Positions 17,500 to 24,917 of a DNA stretch of 64,000 nt are shown one piece after another. A program made the translations under genes and the position numbers. Every line of letters begins with the position of its first letter. The stretch's first letter is position 1. The stretch lies in contig JAFWDQ010000002.1 of the NCBI GenBank assembly GCA_017516065.1, forward strand, positions 1-64,000, read 5' to 3'. A model generated the notes under the pieces. That model saw only the letters and a list, made by a program, of their open reading frames with translations. It was not told the origin of the DNA and did no database searches. The stretch comes from Oscillospiraceae bacterium. GTDB taxonomy: Bacteria > Bacillota > Clostridia > Oscillospirales > Oscillospiraceae.

Positions 17500-17540
17500 C
17501 AAACGAGACGGCGCCCCAAAGGGGTGCCGTCTCGTTTGGT
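17500..17540. repeat. Dispersed palindrome B, copy 2
   Basis: Matches 1322-1362 except one base, and the identity continues leftward over ggatcc. It lies between the zinc-ribbon gene terminator and repeat A copy 2. Confidence 0.85.
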
Positions 17541-17570
17541 GCGAATGCTGATAACGACAAACGGGATCCC

Positions 17571-17619
17571 CGAATCGAAGCCCAGCGAAGCGGGTTCGAT
17601 TCGGAAAGGAGGAGCGACG
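17571..17619. repeat. Dispersed repeat A, copy 2
   Basis: About 93% identical to 1191-1240, including the palindrome around gcccagcgaagcggg and the tail ggaaaggaggagcgacg. Compared with the first locus the order of repeats A and B is swapped. Confidence 0.8.
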
Positions 17620-17649
17620 GAGTGAATGGGAACTGGCGTTTGCTTTGAA

Positions 17650-17690
17650 AAAGAAAACGCCGTCGCGAACGAAACGAAGTCCGCGACGAC
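17650..17690 (-). terminator. Terminator of tRNA-Leu (GAG)
   Basis: On the minus strand the stem CGTCGCG / CGCGACG lies just past the CCA end and is followed by GCGTTTTCTTTTT. Confidence 0.7.
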
Positions 17691-17691
17691 G

Positions 17692-17780
17692 TGGTGCGGG
17701 AGAAGGGACTTGAACCCTCACGTCTATGGTGGGACACAGGCACCTCAAGCCTGCCTGTCTACCTGTTCCAGCACTCCCGC
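17692..17780 (-). tRNA. tRNA-Leu (anticodon GAG)
   Basis: The 89-nt gene begins GCGGGAGTGCTGGAA on the minus strand. It has a 7-bp acceptor stem, the anticodon loop TTGAGGT (GAG, codon CUC), a long variable arm, a TTCAAGT loop and an encoded CCA (17692-17694). Confidence 0.96.
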
Positions 17781-17853
17781 AGGAAATGCACTTAATCATT
17801 ATAGCGATTCCCCCCCTGTTTGTCAATGAAAAAATGGCGGGGAACGATTCTGT

Positions 17854-17882
17854 TTGAACATTTTTGCCGGGTGTGGTATAGT
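17854..17882 (+). promoter_or_regulatory. Promoter of the acetyltransferase gene
   Basis: TTGAAC (17854-17859) and TATAGT (17877-17882) are 17 bp apart, about 55 bases before the ATG. Confidence 0.75.
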
Positions 17883-17937
17883 GTGATCCGAAGAAAATCG
17901 GGCCGTCCGCGGGGCGGCCGGAGGGGGATGCGGAAGG

Positions 17938-18525
17938 ATGACAGCGCGGCACACAGTTCCGGAGACGAACACGTTCCGGATCAGACCGGCCCGGAGAGAA
18001 GACGCCGGGGCGATTTTGGACATCTACGCCCACTACGTGCTCCATACCGCCGTCTCCTACGAGTACGAGGTCCCCTCCCTGCCGGAGTTTCAGGCCCGGA
18101 TGGACCGCACTTTAGAGAAATATCCCTACTTTGTCGCTGTCCGGGACGGCACCATCCTGGGCTACGCCTATGCCGGGCCCTTTGTGGGCCGGGCGGCCTA
18201 TGACTGGTCGGCGGAGGTGACGATCTATCTGGCGCCGGATAAGCGGCGGCAGGGCATTGGCCGGGCGCTGTACGAAACGCTGGAGGCGGCTCTGGCGGAC
18301 ATGGGGATCCGGAATCTCTACGCCTGCATCGGGTGGCCGGAGCCGGAGGACGAGTATCTGACACGGGACAGCGCCGCCTTCCATGCCCGGCTGGGCTATG
18401 TCACGGTGGGGACCTTCCGCAAATGCGGCCGCAAGTTCGGCCGCTGGTACGACATGATCTGGATGGAAAAGCTCATCGGCCCTCACCCTGCCGAGCAGGC
18501 CCCTGTCCGGCCCTATGGGAGATGA
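17938..18525 (+). CDS. GNAT acetyltransferase, phosphinothricin-acetyltransferase-like
   Basis: This 195-residue protein has the N-terminal IRPARREDAGAILDIY of the family, the AcCoA motif A (VTIYLAPDKRRQGIGRALY) and the C-terminal FHARLGYVTVGTFRKCGRKFGRWYDMIWME typical of PAT/Bar-like N-acetyltransferases. The substrate is probably an amino acid or a toxic amine; resistance to phosphinothricin is not implied. It is monocistronic, with its own promoter. A purine-rich site (GGAGGGGG) lies 10 bases before the ATG. Confidence 0.88.
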   Translation: MTARHTVPETNTFRIRPARREDAGAILDIYAHYVLHTAVSYEYEVPSLPEFQARMDRTLEKYPYFVAVRDGTILGYAYAGPFVGRAAYDWSAEVTIYLAPDKRRQGIGRALYETLEAALADMGIRNLYACIGWPEPEDEYLTRDSAAFHARLGYVTVGTFRKCGRKFGRWYDMIWMEKLIGPHPAEQAPVRPYGR

Positions 18526-18612
18526 TCGGCTGACCGGACAGATAAGCGCCCGCCTTGCGGCAGGTAAAGACCCGGTCCGCGCCCAAAACCGCAATTTATT
18601 TTCGGCTTTCTC

Positions 18613-18641
18613 TTGATTTCTGCAGAAAAGGGAATTATAAT
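18613..18641 (+). promoter_or_regulatory. Promoter upstream of the HMA-ZIP operon
   Basis: TTGATT (18613-18618) and a consensus TATAAT (18636-18641) are exactly 17 bp apart. Confidence 0.8.
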
Positions 18642-18648
18642 AAGCGTG

Positions 18649-18666
18649 TGTTAGGCTTTGCTAACA
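18649..18666. promoter_or_regulatory. Palindromic operator candidate 1
   Basis: TGTTAG-6-CTAACA lies 7 bases after the -10, across the expected start of transcription. The GTTAG/CTAAC arms recall operators of DtxR-type metal repressors. Confidence 0.65.
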
Positions 18667-18783
18667 TCTTTGCGTCGTCCTTATGTGAAGCAGCACCGAT
18701 CGACATCCGGGAGAATTCCTCTCCCACGGGAAACGGCCATAACGACCGCAAGAAGAAAATCCACGGTCAACATCTGATATGTT

Positions 18784-18799
18784 GTTAGCTTCCGCTAAC
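18784..18799. promoter_or_regulatory. Palindromic operator candidate 2
   Basis: GTTAGC-TTCC-GCTAAC, a 6-bp perfect inverted repeat with the same core arms as the site at 18649, 134 bp downstream centre to centre and 70 bases before the HMA gene. Confidence 0.6.
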
Positions 18800-18869
18800 G
18801 TTTGGGGCGCGTACGCTTACTATGCCTGAACTGCAGCGGCAGACACAAGAAGAAAGCGAGGATCGGACC

Positions 18870-19124
18870 ATGATCAGAACAATTTTGAAAATCGACGGTA
18901 TGACATGCGGGATGTGCGAAGCGCATATCTGCGACGTGATCCGCAAAACAGTCCCCTCCGCGAAGAAGGTCGCCGCCTCCCGGAGCAGGCAGGAGGCATC
19001 CTTCCTGACAGAAAACGCCGCAGATGCCGATCTGCTGAAGGCGGCCATCGATGCAACGGGGTATTCCTGCCTGTCCGTGGAATCCTCCCCCTGTGAGAAA
19101 AGGGGCCTGTTCGGGCGGAAATGA
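18870..19124 (+). CDS. Heavy-metal-associated (HMA) domain protein
   Basis: An 84-residue, single HMA domain with the metal motif GMTCGMCEAH near the N-terminus and a second CEK close to the C-terminus. Such proteins are cytosolic metal chaperones or regulators of a partner transporter. The ATG at 18870 follows a GCGAGG site, and the stop overlaps the start of the ZIP gene (ATGA), so the two are translationally coupled. Cys-x-x-Cys favours a soft metal (Cu, Zn), but the linkage to a ZIP importer leaves the metal open. Confidence 0.85.
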   Translation: MIRTILKIDGMTCGMCEAHICDVIRKTVPSAKKVAASRSRQEASFLTENAADADLLKAAIDATGYSCLSVESSPCEKRGLFGRK

Positions 19125-19900
19125 GCACGGCTGTTGTCGGCCTTCTGATCCCCTTTACCGGCACGGCGGCGGGAGCCGCCTGTGTGTTTTTTCTTCGGAA
19201 AGAGCTGAAGGTCAACGTGCAGCGTGCCCTGACCGGGTTTGCAGCCGGCGTGATGGTTGCGGCATCCATCTGGAGTCTGCTCATACCGGCCATCGAGCAG
19301 TCATCGATAAGGGGACGATGGGCGTTCGGCCCCGCATTCATCGGTTTTTGGCTGGGCATCCTTTTTCTGCTCTTGCTGGACCGTATCATCCCGCATCTGC
19401 ACAGGAATATTGATCAGGCGGAGGGACCAAAAAGCCGCCTTACAAGGACCACAATGATGTTCCTCGCCGTGACGCTCCATAATATCCCGGAGGGCATGGC
19501 GGTGGGCGTTGTATATGCCGGGCTGCTCTCCGGTTCAGCCAGTATCACGGCAGGCAGCGCACTGGCTCTCGCGCTGGGCATCTCCGTCCAGAACTTTCCG
19601 GAAGGTGCGATCATCTCCCTGCCGCTGTATGCGGAAGGGAAAAGCAAGCTGAGATCGTTCCGGCTGGGTATTCTCTCCGGCGCGGCAGAGCCGGTGTTCG
19701 GCGCGCTGACGGTGATCATCGCGGCACGGATCCTTCCCGCCATGCCCTATCTCCTGTCCTTTGCCGCAGGCGCTATGCTGTACGTCGTCGTGGAAGAGCT
19801 GATCCCGGAGATGTCAACGGGAAAGCATTCGAATATCGGCGTCATGTCCTTCGCCGTCGGCTTCAGCCTGATGATGGCACTGGACGTGGCGCTGGGATAA
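19121..19900 (+). CDS. ZIP-family divalent metal transporter
   Basis: This 259-residue protein has eight hydrophobic segments and both signature helices: HNIPEGMAVG (helix IV) and QNFPEGAIISLPLY (helix V), whose His/Glu/Asn form the binuclear metal site. It resembles ZupT/YgaP-type bacterial ZIPs that import zinc or other divalent cations into the cytoplasm. The start overlaps the HMA gene by 4 bases. Confidence 0.93.
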   Translation: MSTAVVGLLIPFTGTAAGAACVFFLRKELKVNVQRALTGFAAGVMVAASIWSLLIPAIEQSSIRGRWAFGPAFIGFWLGILFLLLLDRIIPHLHRNIDQAEGPKSRLTRTTMMFLAVTLHNIPEGMAVGVVYAGLLSGSASITAGSALALALGISVQNFPEGAIISLPLYAEGKSKLRSFRLGILSGAAEPVFGALTVIIAARILPAMPYLLSFAAGAMLYVVVEELIPEMSTGKHSNIGVMSFAVGFSLMMALDVALG

Positions 19901-19947
19901 ACAGAGAAAAGCGCAGGAAAGACGCTTCTCGGAAAGGTTGGGACAAA

Positions 19948-20736
19948 ATGACGCCTGATTATAAAAACTGGATGCCGAAAGGTCTGATCTTGTCTGCCGC
20001 TCTGGCAGCGGCCGCATTTCTGATCCTGTTCCTTGTTTTCGGTCTGATCTGGCTCGTTCCCGGTACGCTGAAGACCGTGCTGTTCATCGTGTTTCTTGCG
20101 GGAACGGTGATCTGCCTGTGCGCTTCCCTGTGGATGGCCCTTATGTACCGTGCGTTTTCCTACAGCGGCAAGCGGCAGCTGTCAAAGCAGATCATCGAGG
20201 GCGTCGCCGGCTATGTGAAGCTGCCGGACGGCGGCAGAGGTCTTGACGTAGGCTGCGGAAGCGGTGCGCTCACCATTGCCTGCGCGAAACGCAGCCCGGA
20301 CGCCTCTTTCACCGGCATCGACCGCTGGGGCCGGGAATACGCCTCCTTCAGTCGGCCGCTGTGCGAGCAAAACGCCAGGGCGGAGGGCGTACGCAACGTC
20401 ACCTTCCGGCGCGGCAACGCCACAGCGCTTGACTTCCCCGATGAGAGCTTTGATGCGGTGACAAGCAACTACGTTTACCACAACATCCCCTCAGGCGACC
20501 GGCAGGCACTCTTGCTGGAAACGCTGCGCGTACTGAAAAAGGGCGGCACGTTTGCGCTCCACGATATCTTTTCGAAATCCAAATACGGCGATATGCAGGC
20601 GTTCATCGAGAAGCTGAAGCGCATGGGTTATGCGGAGGTCCGGCTGATCGATACGACAAACAACAAATTCATGACAAAGCGGGAGTCCGTTTGGATGGCG
20701 CTCTGCGGCTCCGCGCTGCTTGTGGGAAGGAAGTAA
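19948..20736 (+). CDS. Membrane-anchored SAM-dependent methyltransferase
   Basis: A 262-residue protein. Two hydrophobic stretches (about residues 12-38 and 42-66) anchor a class I methyltransferase domain with motif I GLDVGCGSGALTIACA and a post-motif FDAVTSNYVYHNI. The substrate cannot be read from the sequence. It starts 47 bases after the ZIP gene, so it may belong to the same transcript. Confidence 0.85.
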   Translation: MTPDYKNWMPKGLILSAALAAAAFLILFLVFGLIWLVPGTLKTVLFIVFLAGTVICLCASLWMALMYRAFSYSGKRQLSKQIIEGVAGYVKLPDGGRGLDVGCGSGALTIACAKRSPDASFTGIDRWGREYASFSRPLCEQNARAEGVRNVTFRRGNATALDFPDESFDAVTSNYVYHNIPSGDRQALLLETLRVLKKGGTFALHDIFSKSKYGDMQAFIEKLKRMGYAEVRLIDTTNNKFMTKRESVWMALCGSALLVGRK

Positions 20737-20803
20737 GAGACGATGGGCCTTATGAAAAAGTCTTTTTGTACAGACAAGAAAGCCGGAGGGCTTTCTCGGT
20801 AAA

Positions 20804-21367
20804 ATGATGGTGGGCGGTATGAACGGCGGACACGCCAAGCTGGCCGATTGGGGCCTGGCGCATCTGGAGGGGATCGCGGTGTCCGGGATCGCCGAACTCG
20901 GCTGCGGCGGAGGCAGAAACGCGGAAGCGCTTCTGAAACGGTATCCGTCGGCAAAACTCACGGCATTGGATCATTCGGCACTCTCCGTGGAAAAAACACG
21001 GAAAACCAACAGGAAATCTATTGCGGCGGGCAGATGCGCCGTCCTCCAGGGAAACGTTGCGCTGCTTCCCTTTGCGTCGGAATCGTTCGATCTCGCCACA
21101 GCGTTTGAAACGGTTTATTTTTGGCCGGGACTGGAACACTGCTTTGCGGAGGTGTCAAGAGTTCTGCGGCCCGGCGGCGCTTTTTTGATCTGCAATGAAT
21201 CCGATGGCACAGACGAGGCAGGCCTCCGATTCGAGAGGCTCGTCGACGGCATGACGTGCTACACCGCGGAACAGCTTGAGGCAGCACTGAAGGCGGCGGG
21301 CTTCTCCGCGGTGGAAACCGACCATCATCCGGATAAGCCGTGGATCGCGGTGCTGGCAAGAAAATGA
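20804..21367 (+). CDS. Class I SAM methyltransferase with a frameshifted start region
   Basis: The 187 codons from 20804 hold the whole methyltransferase core: GIAELGCGGGRNAEALL (motif I), ALDHSALSVE, and LRPGGAFLICNE. The expected N-terminus, LFVQTRKPEGFLGKMM, is readable in the same frame just upstream, but a TGA at 20753-20755 cuts it off. The likely start ATG (20743 or 20752) is in another frame and runs into TAA at 20799. Removing one base in the AAAAAGTCTTTTT tract (20755-20767) would fuse MKK to LFVQTRKPEG. Either a recent mutation or an assembly error. Expression from the internal ATG would lack a good ribosome binding site. Confidence 0.75.
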   Translation: MMVGGMNGGHAKLADWGLAHLEGIAVSGIAELGCGGGRNAEALLKRYPSAKLTALDHSALSVEKTRKTNRKSIAAGRCAVLQGNVALLPFASESFDLATAFETVYFWPGLEHCFAEVSRVLRPGGAFLICNESDGTDEAGLRFERLVDGMTCYTAEQLEAALKAAGFSAVETDHHPDKPWIAVLARK

Positions 21368-21491
21368 ACCGACGGCGCTATCGTTCTCTCCCTGCGGACC
21401 GGCAGGATATCGACCGGAGCCCGATACCGCTGCTTCAGGTGCGGTGACCGGAAAAGCCCGCAGTTGAGATGAAGAAAAGGCTGAAATACGG

Positions 21492-21508
21492 TCTGAAGCG
21501 CCCCGCCT
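21492..21508. repeat. 17-bp direct repeat, left copy, flanking the YhfC gene
   Basis: tctgaagcgccccgcct, identical to 22474-22490, where it is one arm of the pyridoxamine-kinase terminator. Confidence 0.8.
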
Positions 21509-21530
21509 TGGTTCGAATCAACTGCTGAAA

Positions 21531-21572
21531 AAAATACCGGACTGCCGCAATTTGCGGCAGTCCGGTATTCTA
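21531..21572. terminator. Bidirectional terminator between the methyltransferase and YhfC genes
   Basis: A 15-bp stem (ataccggactgccgc / gcggcagtccggtat) with an AATTT loop, with T-rich sequence on both sides (AAAAAA left, TCTATT right). Confidence 0.85.
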
Positions 21573-21591
21573 TTGCGCATATCTTTCATCG

Positions 21592-22446
21592 TCACGTATT
21601 CCGGAGCTGCCTGCCCCCTTCCTTTCTGTACAGCAGGAAATACGCCCCGCAGAACGTCAGGATGCCGAAGGCGGCGACGATCCCCTCCAGCGCCCCTGTC
21701 GAAAGACTTGCCACGTTCACGATCACAAGAGCGGCAATAAAATCCATGGCTGTGTGGAGAATGATCGCAAGAGGATACAGCCAGAGCCTGCCCTTATCCC
21801 TGCAGGCATAGAAAACAAGTATCGAGGCTCCGATATGGAACAGGACCGCGAAAACCCTTTCCAGCAATCCCATTCCGATCCCCGCGGCCGTAAGACCGGC
21901 GATCTGACCGGCCAGGGCGCAAAGCGCGTCCGCCTGAGCGGGGGCCTGGGCCGCCGTCTGCTCGATCAAAGTGCCAAAGGTGCCCGCATTGATCATGACC
22001 GCATAGGCGATATACGTGACATACGTAACACCCAGGATCGCCATCACTTCGATGCCGCCGTGTCCGATACCGTGGGAAACGGATGTCTCCCGGTTTTTTC
22101 GGTTTTTCAGCACGGTACTGAATGCGACAAGGCGTCCGGTTTCCTCAAAAACGCCTGGGAAAAGGCCCAAAACGAGAGCCAGCAAAACCGGAGACGCACT
22201 GAAAAACCTGCTCACGGCATGGTCAGAAAGTCCCATCTGCGTGGGAAACAGCAGTACGTTCTGGATCGGTTTTTCCAAAATCAGGGCAAACACCAGAAAC
22301 GTTGCCGCGCCGACAAGGATCGTCGTAAACCGTTCCTTTTTCCTGAACTTCCAGATCAGCGCGACGGCGATCGGGACGGCAAAGGCAAGCGCCGCGCCTG
22401 TGCACAGCGCAGCAAGAGACTGCGCTCCCACTCTGGCAAATTCCAT
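21592..22446 (-). CDS. YhfC-family intramembrane protease-like protein
   Basis: 284 residues with seven to eight membrane helices. The family motifs FEETGRL (paired glutamates), GIGHGGIE and a C-terminal HTAMDF are all present and would place a putative active site in the membrane. YhfC belongs to the CAAX-protease/PrsW-like superfamily; substrates are unknown. It is flanked by a 17-bp direct repeat and has convergent or unrelated neighbours, consistent with independent insertion. Confidence 0.82.
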   Translation of the reverse strand: MEFARVGAQSLAALCTGAALAFAVPIAVALIWKFRKKERFTTILVGAATFLVFALILEKPIQNVLLFPTQMGLSDHAVSRFFSASPVLLALVLGLFPGVFEETGRLVAFSTVLKNRKNRETSVSHGIGHGGIEVMAILGVTYVTYIAYAVMINAGTFGTLIEQTAAQAPAQADALCALAGQIAGLTAAGIGMGLLERVFAVLFHIGASILVFYACRDKGRLWLYPLAIILHTAMDFIAALVIVNVASLSTGALEGIVAAFGILTFCGAYFLLYRKEGGRQLRNT

Positions 22447-22473
22447 ACCCGTCCTCCTCTTTCCGTAAAATCA

Positions 22474-22508
22474 TCTGAAGCGCCCCGCCTCACGGCGGGG
22501 CGCTTCCA
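22474..22508 (-). terminator. Terminator of the pyridoxamine kinase gene
   Basis: A 13-bp GC stem (gaagcgccccgcc / ggcggggcgcttc) with a tcac loop, 4 bases past the stop. Its left arm is the right copy of the 17-bp direct repeat (22474-22490). Confidence 0.75.
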
Positions 22509-22511
22509 TGT

Positions 22512-23345
22512 TCAGTCATTCACCATGCCCACCAGCAGGGGCAGGGCAGCTTCAAATTTCACGCCGTACCAGTGGTCCGGGTCGTCCAGGGTCTTCTCGA
22601 TGCAGGCCAGGGTGTAATCCGCGGCGATCTTCGCCGCCTCGTACAGCGTCCGGCCGGATATCCAGGCCCCGGTGAAGGCGGAGGCGTAGATATCCCCGGT
22701 GCCGTGGAAGAGCTGAGGAATCTTCCGGTGCCGGTAATAGGACCCGTTCTGACCGTCCCATACCAGTACGCCGGTGACGTCCTCCTGATAACTCACGCCG
22801 GTGAGGATCACGTTCCTGGCCCCCAGAGCCGTCAGAGCCTGCAGCAGGCTGTCGATATAGGCCTCGTCGCAGGTCTCGCGGTAGGGTATGCCGGTGAGCA
22901 TGCAGGCCTCGGTGATATTGGGCAGCAGAACATCGGCGTCCCGGCAGAGCCCCTTCATGGCCTCCACATAGGCCTCGTCGAAGCCCACGTACAGCTTGCC
23001 GTTGTCCGCCATGGCAGGGTCCACGATGATCTTGCCGCCGGACTGCAGCATGGTCCGGAAAATCTCCGCCACGTAGTCGATCTGCTTCGTGCTGCCGAGA
23101 TACCCGGTATAGACGGCCTCGAAGGCGATGCCCTCCTGCTGCCAGTGCCGGCGGATGGCCGGGATATCCTCGGTCAGGTCCCGGAACGTATAGCCCTTGA
23201 AGCCGCCGGTATGGGTCGAGAGCACGGCGGAGGGCAGGATACAGGTCTCCAGCCCGCAGGCCGACAGGATCGGCAGGGCCACGGTCATGGAACACTGGCC
23301 CACGCAGGAGATGTCCTGAATCGTCAGAATACGGTGATACGCCAT
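22512..23345 (-). CDS. Pyridoxamine/pyridoxal kinase
   Basis: This 277-residue cytoplasmic kinase of the PfkB/ribokinase superfamily would phosphorylate B6 vitamers in the salvage route to PLP. The N-terminal pattern TIQDISCVGQCSMTVALPILS and the catalytic GTGDIYASAFTGAW (anion hole and Asp base) are diagnostic. The ATG at 23345 has a GGGAAGGAG site 8 bases upstream; an open frame extends further but lacks one. PdxK and PdxY types cannot be separated here. Confidence 0.9.
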   Translation of the reverse strand: MAYHRILTIQDISCVGQCSMTVALPILSACGLETCILPSAVLSTHTGGFKGYTFRDLTEDIPAIRRHWQQEGIAFEAVYTGYLGSTKQIDYVAEIFRTMLQSGGKIIVDPAMADNGKLYVGFDEAYVEAMKGLCRDADVLLPNITEACMLTGIPYRETCDEAYIDSLLQALTALGARNVILTGVSYQEDVTGVLVWDGQNGSYYRHRKIPQLFHGTGDIYASAFTGAWISGRTLYEAAKIAADYTLACIEKTLDDPDHWYGVKFEAALPLLVGMVND

Positions 23346-23471
23346 GGTAATCGCTCCTTCCCTTTTCCCGGCGGATCGCTCCGCTCTATGAAACCTGATT
23401 ATAATATCACAACAACCCGCCGTCAATGCCGGGATACCAAAAATTATATTTTTCTTTCGCCGCGCTGTATG

Positions 23472-23503
23472 AAAAAACGACGTGCCGGGGCACGCCGTTT
23501 TTT
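23472..23503 (-). terminator. Terminator of the Rrf2 gene
   Basis: aaaaaacg ... cgtttttt with an inner cgtgcc/ggcacg stem, about 30 bases past the Rrf2 stop. On the minus strand the stem ends in a T-run. Confidence 0.75.
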
Positions 23504-23535
23504 GCCTGCGGCCCTTCTTCTTTCGCTCTCCGGGC

Positions 23536-23958
23536 CTATTCCTTTTTCCCTATCAGGCCTTCCAGAGACGCAGAGGACAACAGCCGCTCGTGTTTCCTCT
23601 GAAGCTTTTCGATCCCCTTCCCGCATTTTCTGTACATGTGTGATTTTCTGTCAAATACAGCAAAGATCCTGCCCGTGCCCTCGACTGCTTCGATAACGTC
23701 CAACAGAGATCGTTCCAACAGAAGCGGCGCGGCATAATATTCGTTTTCGCCATCTTCACCTTCACGAATCAAGTGGATCATTCCTTTTTCGCTCAGATAA
23801 CCGCAGATCCGCAGGGCAGTCGTCTTCGGGATCCTGGCTTGCGCCGCTATCTCCGACAACGCGATCTTCTTTTGTTCCCTCTCCGGGTCGGTTTCTATCG
23901 TTTCCTTCAGGCAAAACAAAATACGGATCGCGTAGTCAGTATCTCTTTTCAACTGCAT
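23536..23958 (-). CDS. Rrf2-family transcriptional regulator without the iron-sulfur cysteines
   Basis: A 140-residue winged-helix regulator. The N-terminal MQLKRDTDYAIRILFCLKE and the recognition helix region IPKTTALRICGYLSEKGMI match Rrf2. Cluster-binding members carry three cysteines in the C-terminal half; here only one (YRKCGKG) is present. It probably senses something other than Fe-S status, or works as a simple repressor. It is not in an operon; the neighbouring two-component genes are separated by 170 bases. Confidence 0.88.
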   Translation of the reverse strand: MQLKRDTDYAIRILFCLKETIETDPEREQKKIALSEIAAQARIPKTTALRICGYLSEKGMIHLIREGEDGENEYYAAPLLLERSLLDVIEAVEGTGRIFAVFDRKSHMYRKCGKGIEKLQRKHERLLSSASLEGLIGKKE

Positions 23959-24131
23959 GAAGCATAGTCCTCCTTATTCATGGCGGATGAAGGAAACATC
24001 CCTTCGCACAGCACAAGCTGAGATGCCCTTCCATACGCACAGAGTACCAGCCGCTATCTAATGGAAAACAAAAAAACAGCGACGCCCCCAAGCGGTGGAC
24101 ATCGCTGTTTTCAGGATCATACGGTCAAAAT

Positions 24132-24917
24132 CTATTCTTCACTGAAAATATCGGCGAGGATATATTCTCCCCAGGAGTACTCGGACATGAACTCGCCCTC
24201 AAAGCGGTCGCGGGCGCTCATGTTTTTGTCCTGCCAGGCATAGTAGTCACAGTCGAACAACGCGGTATTGACCAGCTGACCTCTTTGCGTGGATATCAAC
24301 AGATCGGAAAGCTCTGCCTCCTTCAGTATGGCCTTCAGTTTTCGCAGCGCATTATAATAGACCGTCATCTCCACATTCCCGTATGGCCTGTTTTCCCATA
24401 TCGTTCTGTAAATCTCTTCATTGCTGATCTCTTTGCCGCGCCGGGTGACGACAAGGGCCAGGATCTCCTTCGCTTTTCCGGAGATAGGCAGCGGCTTCCC
24501 GTTCCGTAAAACCAAAAACCGTCCAAAGGTCTGAACGTATATTTCTTTCTGCTGACGCTGCGCCAGCAGACGGATCCGCTCCATCACCATCTCAAGCGTT
24601 TCCCTGCTGTACGGCTTGATGACATAGTAGTCCCCGCCTATCTGGTTGCAGTCCCAGATATATTCCTCATAGGCGGAAACAAACACGATCAAAATATCCG
24701 GGCGGATTCTTCGCAGTTCTTTTGCCAGCTCGATCCCGTTTACAACGGGCATGGCAACGTCAAGAAAAGCAACCTCGACAGGATTCTCCTCTGCGTATGA
24801 TAACGCCTTCTTTGCAGACTCGAACTGTCCGACAACAGTAAGGTCTGGTATTTCCGCGCTCAGCCGCATAAATCGCCGCAGCATGAGGGGCTCATCGTCA
24901 ACAACAATCGCTCTCAT
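24132..24917 (-). CDS. Response regulator with a winged-helix/SARP-like output domain
   Basis: 261 residues. The receiver domain (1-115) has the acidic pair VVDDE, phosphoacceptor Asp in FLDVAMP and Lys in VIKPYS. The output domain (about 130-215) reads FGRFLVLRNGKPLPISGKAKEILALV, the pattern of OmpR/SARP-type DNA-binding domains, followed by a short helical region. It overlaps the kinase gene by 20 bases and is surely its partner. Confidence 0.88.
   Translation of the reverse strand: MRAIVVDDEPLMLRRFMRLSAEIPDLTVVGQFESAKKALSYAEENPVEVAFLDVAMPVVNGIELAKELRRIRPDILIVFVSAYEEYIWDCNQIGGDYYVIKPYSRETLEMVMERIRLLAQRQQKEIYVQTFGRFLVLRNGKPLPISGKAKEILALVVTRRGKEISNEEIYRTIWENRPYGNVEMTVYYNALRKLKAILKEAELSDLLISTQRGQLVNTALFDCDYYAWQDKNMSARDRFEGEFMSEYSWGEYILADIFSEE

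Larger units (their letters stand above)
18526..18869. other. Regulatory intergenic region before the HMA-ZIP operon
   Basis: No convincing gene; a 77-codon reading frame at 18555-18788 begins upstream of the promoter and has no ribosome binding site. The region holds the promoter and two palindromes listed separately, with about 120 bases of unexplained leader between them. Confidence 0.6.

Noticed and set aside
18555..18788. 77-codon frame before the HMA gene
   Set aside because: Its start precedes the promoter, it lacks a ribosome binding site and it overlaps the operator candidate.
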